A stretch of DNA of 64,000 bases, taken from positions 1-64,000 of the forward strand of contig JBQCHG010000082.1 in NCBI GenBank assembly GCA_051954935.1. The letters are read 5' to 3'. Positions 53,740 through 62,948 of this stretch are shown in pieces. The notes below the pieces were generated by a model. That model was not told the origin of the DNA, did no database searches, and worked only from the letters and a program-made list of their open reading frames with translations. The translations under genes and the position numbers were made by a program. Source of the DNA: 66-474 sp051954935 (GTDB taxonomy: Bacteria; Pseudomonadota; Gammaproteobacteria; Xanthomonadales; Rhodanobacteraceae). Every line of letters begins with the position of its first letter. The stretch's first letter is position 1.

Positions 53740-55209
53740 ATGCAATTCCGGGTCTTGTCGCATGCAGGTTTGGAGATAGTCGGCGGCAGCAAGAGCCTCG
53801 TCTGTGATCCGTGGCTGGTCGGCAGCGCCTATTGGCGCTCATGGTGGAATTATCCACCGGTCTCGTCCGAAGTCATCGGATCGCTCAAGCCGGATTTCAT
53901 CTACCTGACGCATATCCATTGGGACCATTTCCAGGGGGCATCCCTGCGCAAGTTCCCGGCCTCAACGAAGATATTGATCCCGAAGTCGCCGTGCCTGCGC
54001 ATGCGCGACGATCTGCATTACCTTGGATTTCACAATGTCCAGGAGCTGAAGCATGGCGAAACCGTCGAGCTCGAACCCGGCTTCACCTTGACGTGCTATC
54101 ACTTCGGAATATTTCTAGACAGCGCCATCGTCGTCGAGCACGCCGGAACCGTTTTGCTCAATGCCAACGACACCAAGGTCATGGGCCTGCCGTTGCAGCA
54201 AATCATCGGCAATCACCCCGCCATCGACTTCGTGCTCCGAAGCCACAGCTCTGCCAATTCCCGCGCGTGTTGGCACATCATCGATGACCCGAAGCAAACA
54301 GTTGACGACCAGGCCGGCTACGCAAGGGACTTTGCGGCGTTCGCCCGCGCGGTCGGAGCGACTTATGCGATTCCGTTTGCCAGCAACCATTGCTATCTGC
54401 ACAAGGAGACATACCCGTTCAATTCCCTTGTAACGACCCCGAGCATGGTCCGGGACTTCTTCGAGCAGCACGACATACAGCGCCCGATCCTGAAAGTCAT
54501 GCTGTCGGGCGATTCGTGGTCAAGCGAGGACGGGTTTCACATTGCGAGCAGTGAGTGGTTCGCTCGCCGCGACGAATTGCTGCAGGCATATCAGGCGGAC
54601 AAATCGAAGACGCTGGATGCGTTTTACGCGATGGAGGCCAGGACGACTGTTTCGTCCGAAGAGGTCAAGGAATACTTCAATCGCCTGTTCAAGGCCGTGC
54701 CGTACTTGCTGAGGCGGTTGTTCAAGGACCGATCCGTCCTGTACGTCATCAACACGGCCACGACAAGACTGCTTTATGAAGTCGATTTTTCCAAGCGCAT
54801 CGTTCGTGAGCGGCAATCTTTCGACGACCAGCGCGACCCGATGCAGATCCACCTGCCGGCTTTCATATTCAAGTGCTGCATGGAGCGCGATTTGTTTTCC
54901 CAAATGCCCATCAGCAAACGCCTGAAGTATCGCGTTACAGCCTCGAACAGGAAGTATATTGCGCGGTTGCAAATCCTGTTTGCCTTGTATGAGGCCAGGA
55001 TGTTGCCGTTACGCAGCATGCTCAACAGGCGTTACCTCGAAGCGCTGTTCAGCCGCTGGAGGGAGTGGCTCCTCTATTTCCAGATCGTGTTCGGGCTCGC
55101 GACACGCAGCTTCAACATGCAGAATCTGCAGGAGCACATTCTCGATTCGAACCGCAGGAAGACCGAAAGCAGATCCTTCGCGACCGCCGCAGCCGTCCAG
55201 CGCGATTGA
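53740..55209 (+). CDS. Metallo-beta-lactamase-fold protein with long C-terminal extension
   Basis: A 489-residue cytoplasmic protein (no signal peptide). The N-terminal half has a UlaG-like metal-dependent hydrolase pattern: SHAGLEIVGGSKSLVCDPWL, then the metal motif H58-x-H60-x-D62-H63 (YLTHIHWDHF) and LLNANDTKV. The C-terminal 220 residues are helical, rich in Arg/Lys/Phe/Leu, and match nothing I recognise. I chose ATG 53740 because GGAG lies 8 bases upstream; a GTG at 53731 is possible. Codon use is visibly less GC-rich at third positions than neighbours (many AAG/ATT/TAT/CAA/GCA), suggesting acquisition. It sits between an sdaA fragment and intact sdaA. The substrate is unknown. Confidence 0.8.
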   Translation: MQFRVLSHAGLEIVGGSKSLVCDPWLVGSAYWRSWWNYPPVSSEVIGSLKPDFIYLTHIHWDHFQGASLRKFPASTKILIPKSPCLRMRDDLHYLGFHNVQELKHGETVELEPGFTLTCYHFGIFLDSAIVVEHAGTVLLNANDTKVMGLPLQQIIGNHPAIDFVLRSHSSANSRACWHIIDDPKQTVDDQAGYARDFAAFARAVGATYAIPFASNHCYLHKETYPFNSLVTTPSMVRDFFEQHDIQRPILKVMLSGDSWSSEDGFHIASSEWFARRDELLQAYQADKSKTLDAFYAMEARTTVSSEEVKEYFNRLFKAVPYLLRRLFKDRSVLYVINTATTRLLYEVDFSKRIVRERQSFDDQRDPMQIHLPAFIFKCCMERDLFSQMPISKRLKYRVTASNRKYIARLQILFALYEARMLPLRSMLNRRYLEALFSRWREWLLYFQIVFGLATRSFNMQNLQEHILDSNRRKTESRSFATAAAVQRD

Positions 55210-55372
55210 CCGTTCGGATCATGCAAGCGTCAGTTGGCGGTATCGATCCGCGGGGCCGCCCGAGTCGGCAGGCAGGCGCAGGGACAGAGAAGCTCCGCGC
55301 CCGAAGATCGGTCGCGCCACGTCATTGCAAGCAGGGGAGCGCAATCCCTGTTTGACGGGACATCGACGCCTG

Positions 55373-56755
<1,383 letters not shown>

Positions 56756-56785
56756 GCTGATCAATATGGGGATGGAAGCGCAGCT

Positions 56786-56791
56786 ATTCTA
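56786..56791 (-). promoter_or_regulatory. Possible sdaA -10 box
   Basis: TAGAAT on the minus strand, 30 bases before the sdaA start. The -35 (GACGAT, 17 bases upstream) is weak. Confidence 0.35.
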
Positions 56792-56965
56792 CGCCGTTCA
56801 TTTTCGCGATCGTCCGTGATCGCTGCACGAAATTGCTTGACCGCAAGCTTTTGAGTCGCCGCATCATGGACACCAGAAGCGGCCATCCGTGGCCACACTC
56901 TGAAGAACAGTACGCTCTTGAATTCTGTTCTTTACATATCCCCACCAGCTCCGGATTGCCCGCGT

Positions 56966-57193
56966 ATGTTGACCCTCTATCAGCGCGACGACTGCAAGCT
57001 GTGCGACGAGGCGATTGCGCTGCTCGCGGCCATGCGCGCGCCGGAATTCGCGAGCGTTTGGATAGACGACGATCCCGAACTGGAAATCCGCTACGGCGAG
57101 CGCGTGCCGGTGCTGCGGGACGAGGCCAGTGGGCGCGAGCTGGGGTGGCCGTTCGACGTCGAGGCGCTGCGCGCATTCCTCAATTCGATGTAG
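56966..57193 (+). CDS. Glutaredoxin-like thiol protein
   Basis: A 75-residue thioredoxin-fold protein (glutaredoxin/DUF836 type). LTLYQRDDCKLCDEAIALL carries the C-x2-C redox motif, and RVPVLRDEASGRELGWPFD has the cis-proline. I chose ATG 56966 because the family begins directly at this strand; ATG 56918 would add 16 unconserved residues. The TAG stop comes from a REP element. The partner is unknown. Confidence 0.85.
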   Translation: MLTLYQRDDCKLCDEAIALLAAMRAPEFASVWIDDDPELEIRYGERVPVLRDEASGRELGWPFDVEALRAFLNSM

Positions 57194-57287
57194 GAGCGCG
57201 CCTGCGCGCGACAGGTCGACTCTAATTTCCATGGAGCGCCGTGTCCGCTGCAAGAACCTCGTGGCCGCGCGCAGGTGCGCTCCTACA
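57189..57287. repeat. Inverted pair of GTAGGAGC REP elements (REPIN/BIME)
   Basis: TGTAGGAGCGCGCCTGCGCGCGAC (57189-57212) faces GCCGCGCGCAGGTGCGCTCCTACA (57264-57287) across 51 bases. This is the arrangement of mobile REP pairs. The glutaredoxin gene (plus) stops at TAG 57191-57193 and the yceI gene (minus) at TAG 57285-57283, both within the elements. A single copy lies at 37831-37853. Confidence 0.85.
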
Positions 57288-57834
57288 TCGGACTCAACAC
57301 AAGGTGTCCGTGCACCGTCACCTCATTGCCGATCATCGAGGTATCGGCCCAGTCGCCACTGCCTATGCCGAAGTCCAGGCGCTTGAGCGTGGTGCTCACG
57401 TCCAGCGTTGCGCCATTGGCCTGCGGCGCGAATTTCACGACCAGCGTGACCGGTTTGCTGGCGCCGCGCAGGCTCAGGACGCCGTCCGCAAGCATTCCCC
57501 CGTTCGCGCCCTTGCGAAAGCGCGCGGTGACGAAATGCGCGCGCGGGAACTGTGCGATGTCGAAGAATGCCTTGCCCGGCAATGCCTGGTCGCGTTCGGT
57601 GTTGGCGGTATCCACGCTGGCGATGTCCACCGTCACGTCGAACCTGGATTGCGCGAGGTCGGCCGGGTCGTAACTGATCTTCGCATCGAAACGCTTGAAG
57701 CGGCCTTCGAATTGTTCGCCCTGATAGGTGCCCGTGAAACCGAGGCTGCTGTGCGCGGCATCCACCCTCCACGCACGCGCGAAGGCCACCACCGGCAACG
57801 ACATCAAAAGCGCGAGCACGAGCCCTGTCTTCAC
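57283..57834 (-). CDS. yceI: YceI-family periplasmic lipid-binding protein (copy 1)
   Basis: Periplasmic lipocalin-like barrel that in relatives binds polyprenoid lipids. It has 183 residues with signal peptide (LVLALLMSLPVVAFA). The family begins WRVDAAHSSLGFTGTYQG and includes DIASVDTANTERDQALPGKAFFDIAQFPRAHF. The GTG 57834 start overlaps the yceJ stop as GTGA. The TAG stop lies in a REP element. Confidence 0.92.
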   Translation of the reverse strand: MKTGLVLALLMSLPVVAFARAWRVDAAHSSLGFTGTYQGEQFEGRFKRFDAKISYDPADLAQSRFDVTVDIASVDTANTERDQALPGKAFFDIAQFPRAHFVTARFRKGANGGMLADGVLSLRGASKPVTLVVKFAPQANGATLDVSTTLKRLDFGIGSGDWADTSMIGNEVTVHGHLVLSPM

Positions 57835-58412
57835 GGCAGAACCCCCTGCCGCCGGAACAGGTTGCGCTTCCTGCGCGCGGGCAGCATGCGCAGGAGCACG
57901 TCGTCGCGCTGGCGAAAATGGTGCCGCAGCGCGGCGGCGACATGGACCACCACGAGCGCGACCAGAATCCAGAACAGCACCACATGCGCGCGCAGGGCGA
58001 ACGCCTTCAGCACCGGATCGAGACCGCGCGTGAGGCTGGGGACGTGCACCAAACCGAACCATTCCAGCGGAGCATTCGCCGCCGAGTTGAACAGCCAGCC
58101 CGAGAACGGCACGGCCAAAATCAGCACGTAAAGGAGGAAATGCGACAGCCGCGCTGCGGCGCGCTGCCATGCCGGCATCCGCACTTCCCGGGGCGCGCGC
58201 TGGACGAGCCGCCACGCCAGGCGCAGCAACACCAGCGCCAGCACGGTCAGGCCGATGGACTTGTGCAATGCGAACACCTTCACCTTGGCCGGCGTCATGC
58301 CCAGCTCCACCATGGTCAGCCCGATCGCGCCCTGCACCACGATCAGCGCGGCGATCAGCCAGTGGAACGCCTGCGCGACACTGCCCCAGCGCCTGTCAGT
58401 GTTGCGCAGCAT
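57831..58412 (-). CDS. yceJ: Cytochrome b561 family protein (YceJ-like)
   Basis: Four-helix inner-membrane di-haem b cytochrome. It has 193 residues. Likely haem histidines are in QAFHWLIAALIV, FALHKSIGLTVLALVLLRLAW, LSHFLLYVLILAVPFSGWL and LRAHVVLFWILVALVVVHVAAALRHHF. It sits between two yceI genes, overlapping one by GTGA and the other by 17 bases. E. coli has the same yceJ-yceI pairing. Confidence 0.93.
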   Translation of the reverse strand: MLRNTDRRWGSVAQAFHWLIAALIVVQGAIGLTMVELGMTPAKVKVFALHKSIGLTVLALVLLRLAWRLVQRAPREVRMPAWQRAAARLSHFLLYVLILAVPFSGWLFNSAANAPLEWFGLVHVPSLTRGLDPVLKAFALRAHVVLFWILVALVVVHVAAALRHHFRQRDDVLLRMLPARRKRNLFRRQGVLP

Positions 58413-59040
58413 GGTTCGCGTCCTTTTGCGTCGCGGCTTCGTATTCCTTCCGCGCGTCCTGATCGAGGATCGCCTCGACTTCCAGCCGCACGTCCACCTG
58501 CGTGCCGACCGCTTTCGGGAACGATGTCATGCCGAATTGAAGGCGATCCAACGTCGTCTGCGCGGAAAAACCGGCGAGTGTCTGGAACCCGGAAAAGATC
58601 GTCGCGCCGACGCGGTTCAGCGTGAACGGGATTTCGACTTCGCGCGTGGCGCCCCGCAGGGTGAGATTGCCGCGCAAGATGCCGTGTTGCGCATCGGTCT
58701 TCTCCACCGACGTGCTCTCGAAGTGCGCCAGCGGGTAATCCTTCGCATCGAGAAAGCGCTTGCCGGTGACGGCGCCGTTCCAGTCCTTGTCGCCGATATC
58801 GACGGATGTCGCGTCCACGTCCACGACGACCTTCGCCGTGCTCCAGTCATCCTCGTCGAAACCGATCCAGCCGGCCTTGATCCTCATCCGGCCGACCGGG
58901 TGCGAATAGCCATCGTGGTCCACGCTGAAAAGGACCTGCGTGTGCACCGGATCCATCCGGTAATACAGCATGCGCCCGGAAGCGGGCGCGGCGATCGCCA
59001 GCAACAGTGCGATGCATGCGAAGCGGGCGCGACCGGACAT
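58396..59040 (-). CDS. yceI: YceI-family periplasmic protein (copy 2)
   Basis: A second, divergent YceI barrel. It has 214 residues, signal peptide to about residue 22, then YRMDPVHTQVLFSVDHDGYS, SVDIGDKDWNGAVTGKRFLDAKDYPLAHF and a longer C-terminal tail ending with several charged residues and AAQH. It is the first gene of the three-gene yceI-yceJ-yceI run and diverges from the hybrid sensor gene across 110 bases. Confidence 0.92.
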   Translation of the reverse strand: MSGRARFACIALLLAIAAPASGRMLYYRMDPVHTQVLFSVDHDGYSHPVGRMRIKAGWIGFDEDDWSTAKVVVDVDATSVDIGDKDWNGAVTGKRFLDAKDYPLAHFESTSVEKTDAQHGILRGNLTLRGATREVEIPFTLNRVGATIFSGFQTLAGFSAQTTLDRLQFGMTSFPKAVGTQVDVRLEVEAILDQDARKEYEAATQKDANHAAQH

Positions 59041-59150
59041 GGCAGCGATCCTGATGAACCGTGTCGATTGTGCCGCAGGCGCCCGCGCATGTGCGTGAAC
59101 GGTTGCCGCAATGCGTTAGGATTGAATCTCCGTGGGACCGGGGAACCACG

Positions 59151-62100
59151 ATGACGCCAGCTCTGCTTCTGGCCGCCGCTCTCGCCGTTGCGCCTTTGCA
59201 ACCGGCCGCAGCGCCGGTGCGTCTCGAACATGCACCCCCGCCACTGAATCCCAGCTTCCGCCATTACGGCATGCTGGATGGCCTGCCTTCGGACGCGGCC
59301 TACACGGTGGCGCAAGATCATTCCGGCTATGTCTGGATCGGCACGCGCGACGGACTGGCGCGTTTCGACGGCAAGGACTTTCTGACCTTCCGTCACGATG
59401 CCGGGGATTCGTCATCACTTGCCGCCAATGACGTTTCCGCGGTGCTGGTGGACGCGCAGGGTCGCGTCTGGGCCGGCGGCGAAGGCAATGGCCTGAATCT
59501 CTATCGTCCCGAAACCGGCGGCTTCGCCCACTGGCGACACGACGCGAAAAATTCGCGCAGCCTCTCCGGGAACGACGTGATGGCCATCGCACAGGATTCG
59601 AGCGGCGCGATCTGGGTGGGCGCGTACGCCGGCGGCATCAATCGCCTGCTACCCGACGGGAAAGGTTTCAGCCACGTCCGTCACCGCAAGGACGATCCGG
59701 ACAGTCTGCTTTCGGACAACGTCAGCGCACTCGCAGCCGGCCCGGACGACACGCTCTGGATCGGCACCGATGCTGGCCTGCAACGGCGTGACCGGTCGGG
59801 CCATCTCACCCGCATCGCGCTGCCGGGCGCCACCGGAGCCGTCACGGTCTGGCAGTTGAACGTTCAAGGCAAGGGCGTGGACGCCGCCACGGATGCCGGT
59901 TTGATGCATGTGGATGAAAACAATCATGCGCACCGGATCGATACGAATGCCGTCGTTTACGCAAGCCTGCGCGATGCGGCGGGCGACGTGTGGCTCGCTC
60001 ACCCGAACGGGATCGAGGTCGTCGGTGCAGACGGCAGCGTGCGCCATTACGGACCGCAGCCGGGCGTGGACGACAGCTTGCGCGGAGCGATGGCGCTGGG
60101 CTTTCTTTTGGACGCTGAGGGCGGCACCTGGATCGCGCTGCTCGACGGTGGGGTGGCCTATCTGCCGCCGCAATGGCGCGCATTCGACGCATGGCGACAT
60201 GTGCCGGATGATGCGGAAGGGCTCTCCGACGACCGCGTCCGCGCGCTGGCGATCGGGCACGACGGGGCGCTGTGGGTCGCCGGCCACGACGGCGCGCTGG
60301 ACAGGCTGGATCCGCGCGACGGCAGCGTTCGCCATTTCGGGCAGGAAACCCGGCTGGGAAAATCCCTGCCCAACGCCATAGCCGAGGATGCACGCGGACG
60401 CATCTGGATCGGATACCGCCATGGCCTGCGCGTGGATGATCATGGCCGCCTGCACGATGTGAAGGTGGTCGGCGCCAACGGGCATCGCGCCGTGTATGCC
60501 TTGCTTGTTGCACATGACGGCTCGGTCTACGCATCGATGCCGGACAACGGCGTCGTGCGGGTTGACGGCGGCACACTGGCTGCGACCCCGCTGCGCCCGC
60601 CGGCCCCCGGCAGCCCCGCAAGGCAGGTGCATCAACTGCGCGAAAGCGCGGACGGGTCGATCTGGAGCGCCAGTCTCGCCGGCCTGTCGCGACTGGCACC
60701 CGGCGGCGACAGCTTTCATTTCGTTCCCGGCGTGGCGCGCGGCGTGGCGAACGCGTTCGCCTTCGCACCCGACGGCTCCCTGTGGGTCGCGCACAACGAC
60801 AGTCTGCAGCATTACCGGCTGGCAGCCGGAGGTGCACGCCCGCTGGAAATCGTGGATGCCGCGCACGGCTGGCCGGCGGCCGCAGTGGGCGGCCTGGAAA
60901 CCGACGCGGGCGGCCGCGTGTTCACCACCACCCTGCGCGGCCTGCTCGTTTACGCTCCGGACGCGCAACGGGTGCGCCTGTACGGCTTCGCCGACGGACT
61001 GGGCAATCCGGAGTTCACGCCTTACTCGCTGCTCTCCGCAAATGGCGTGTTGTACGCCGGCAGCCTAGGCGGCGTGATCGGGATCCGCACCGCCGAATTG
61101 CATGCCGATCCGAAACCTCCCCGACTTGCGCCCACCGCATTGAGCGTGCGCCGCGGCGGGCGCATGTTGCGGCTGGATCCACGGCAACTGCCCGTATTGC
61201 ACTGGAACGACAGCGAGCTGACCGTCACCGCACACGCGCTGTCGTACATGGATCCGCAGCGCATCCATTACCGCTTCATGCTCGGCGGTTTCGATCCGGA
61301 CTGGGTGGATACCGGACCGCGCGACACACGCGAATTTTCGTCATTGCCCCCGGGCGAATACACGCTGCGGATCATGGCAGCCGATGGAAACGGACCGTGG
61401 AGTCCGGCGAGCCCGGCGATCGCGCTGCACATGCCCGCGCCGCCGTGGGACACGCCCTGGGCATGGGCTATCTATGCGCTACTCGCGCTGGCCGGCGTAC
61501 TCGCATTCGTCCACGCGATGCGGCGGCGGCTCGAGCAGCGCCACCGCTTCGCGATGATCACTCAACGCCAGCAACTGGCCGAACAGGCGAATGCCGCCAA
61601 GACGGACTTCCTGGCCGGCATGGCGCACGAAATCCGCACGCCGATGACCGGCGTGCTGGGCATGGCCGAGCTCCTGTTGAACACACCGATGGACGAACGC
61701 CAGCGCGGCTATGCCGACGCGATCCGCCGCTCGGGCGCGCTGCTCATGCGCCAGCTCAACGACGCACTGGATCTTGCGCGCATCGAGGCCGGCAAGCTGG
61801 AGCTGAACGTCGCGCCGTTCGATCCGGCCGCGCTGCTGCGCGAGATCGCATCCATCGAACAGGGCCTCGCAGCACAAAAAGGGCTGAGCCTGCAAATCGC
61901 GATCGCGGATGGCGCGCCGCATGCGCTGCGCGGCGATGGGCTGCGCGTGCAGCAGGTGCTGTTGAACCTCGCGCACAACGCGCTGAAGTTCACGCGGCGG
62001 GGCGGCGTACGCCTGAGCCTCGATCGCGAACCGGAAGGCGTTGTGTTCGCGGTGGCCGACAGCGGACCCGGCCTTTCGCCGCACGAATGCGAGCGCGTGT

Positions 62101-62684
62101 TCCGCCGCTTCGAACAGACCGAGTGCGGCCGCCGCGCCCACGGCAGCGGGCTGGGGCTCACCATCGCGCGCGAACTGGTCGCGCTGATGGGCGGGCGCAT
62201 CGAGCTGCATTCCGAAGTCGGCGTGGGCAGCACGTTTCGCGTGCACCTGCCGCTGGCGGAATGCGAACCGCCCATACCGCGGCAGGGTTCATCCACGACG
62301 ATGGCAGGTGCCACCGATGCCAAGCGCGTGCTGCTGGTGGAGGACGACGACGTCGCCGCCGAAGTACTCGCGGGATTGCTGCAGGCGCAAGGCCATTCCG
62401 TCACGCGCGCGCCGCATGCGCTCGCCGCGTTGTCCGAAGTGGATGCCGCGAGCGCAAGTTTCGACATGATCCTGCTGGATCTGGATCTGCCCGGCATGGA
62501 CGGCTGCACACTCGCGACCATGCTGCGCGCCCGCGGACTCGACATGCCGATACTGGCCGCCACCGCGTCCAGCCGCGGCGATGAGGAACAGCGCATCCGC
62601 GCGGCCGGCATGGATGCGCTGCTGCGCAAACCGGTATTGCCGGAAGTATTGCGGGAAGCGATGGAGGCAACGCAGGCGAAATGA
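59151..62684 (+). CDS. Hybrid sensor histidine kinase with two-component propeller
   Basis: A 1177-residue membrane sensor kinase. After a signal peptide (LLLAAALAVAPLQPAAA) come many Reg_prop beta-propeller repeats (about 40-640; for example SGYVWIGTRDGLARFDGKDF, GAIWVGAYAGGINRL), then a Y_Y_Y domain (about 690-755), one membrane helix (about 770-792), HisKA with H826 in GMAHEIRTPMTGVLGM, HATPase (GLRVQQVLLNLAHNALKF, GSGLGLTIARELVALMGG), and a receiver with D1110 (MILLDLDLPGMDG). There is no AraC output domain, unlike Bacteroides HTCS sensors. GGGG lies 7 bases before ATG 59151. The ligand and the partner regulator are unknown. Confidence 0.93.
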   Translation: MTPALLLAAALAVAPLQPAAAPVRLEHAPPPLNPSFRHYGMLDGLPSDAAYTVAQDHSGYVWIGTRDGLARFDGKDFLTFRHDAGDSSSLAANDVSAVLVDAQGRVWAGGEGNGLNLYRPETGGFAHWRHDAKNSRSLSGNDVMAIAQDSSGAIWVGAYAGGINRLLPDGKGFSHVRHRKDDPDSLLSDNVSALAAGPDDTLWIGTDAGLQRRDRSGHLTRIALPGATGAVTVWQLNVQGKGVDAATDAGLMHVDENNHAHRIDTNAVVYASLRDAAGDVWLAHPNGIEVVGADGSVRHYGPQPGVDDSLRGAMALGFLLDAEGGTWIALLDGGVAYLPPQWRAFDAWRHVPDDAEGLSDDRVRALAIGHDGALWVAGHDGALDRLDPRDGSVRHFGQETRLGKSLPNAIAEDARGRIWIGYRHGLRVDDHGRLHDVKVVGANGHRAVYALLVAHDGSVYASMPDNGVVRVDGGTLAATPLRPPAPGSPARQVHQLRESADGSIWSASLAGLSRLAPGGDSFHFVPGVARGVANAFAFAPDGSLWVAHNDSLQHYRLAAGGARPLEIVDAAHGWPAAAVGGLETDAGGRVFTTTLRGLLVYAPDAQRVRLYGFADGLGNPEFTPYSLLSANGVLYAGSLGGVIGIRTAELHADPKPPRLAPTALSVRRGGRMLRLDPRQLPVLHWNDSELTVTAHALSYMDPQRIHYRFMLGGFDPDWVDTGPRDTREFSSLPPGEYTLRIMAADGNGPWSPASPAIALHMPAPPWDTPWAWAIYALLALAGVLAFVHAMRRRLEQRHRFAMITQRQQLAEQANAAKTDFLAGMAHEIRTPMTGVLGMAELLLNTPMDERQRGYADAIRRSGALLMRQLNDALDLARIEAGKLELNVAPFDPAALLREIASIEQGLAAQKGLSLQIAIADGAPHALRGDGLRVQQVLLNLAHNALKFTRRGGVRLSLDREPEGVVFAVADSGPGLSPHECERVFRRFEQTECGRRAHGSGLGLTIARELVALMGGRIELHSEVGVGSTFRVHLPLAECEPPIPRQGSSTTMAGATDAKRVLLVEDDDVAAEVLAGLLQAQGHSVTRAPHALAALSEVDAASASFDMILLDLDLPGMDGCTLATMLRARGLDMPILAATASSRGDEEQRIRAAGMDALLRKPVLPEVLREAMEATQAK

Positions 62685-62736
62685 TGTGGGTTTGGCTTCA
62701 ACCCGCCGCGCCTCTGAAAAACCGTCACGGGCGAAG

Positions 62737-62838
62737 CTGCCATCCATGGCAGAAAGGCTCCGTGGTTGCGCGTCGCCGGAGCGCAGGTCGAAGTCTTTGC
62801 GCTTACGCGATGCCTTGAATGGCATCGCGTGCAAAGAC
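62737..62838. repeat. Structured palindromic element between hybrid kinase and pepA
   Basis: CTGCCA-tcca-TGGCAG (62737-62752) is followed by a long nested stem, GTCTTTGC ... CGCGATGCC-ttgaat-GGCATCGCG ... GCAAAGAC (62793-62838). No gene is evident in 62685-62948. The element is in the convergent gap, so it may act as a two-way terminator or be a dispersed repeat. Confidence 0.55.
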
Positions 62839-62948
62839 TGAGGGTGAGGCAGGATGCCGATCGGAAGAGGTTCCAGGGATGGTTACTTGCCAAAAGCAGC
62901 ACCGCCGGCGCGCGACGTATTGTTTTGAATCAGGCCGAGCGCAGCAGG

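Noticed and set aside
53563..53763. A 66-codon minus-strand open frame overlapping the sdaA remnant
   Set aside because: The similarity to SdaA is in a different frame; this one has no start signal and overlaps the start of the MBL-fold gene.
56918..56965. Upstream ATG for the glutaredoxin-like protein
   Set aside because: It adds 16 residues not expected in the family; the fold starts directly at ATG 56966.
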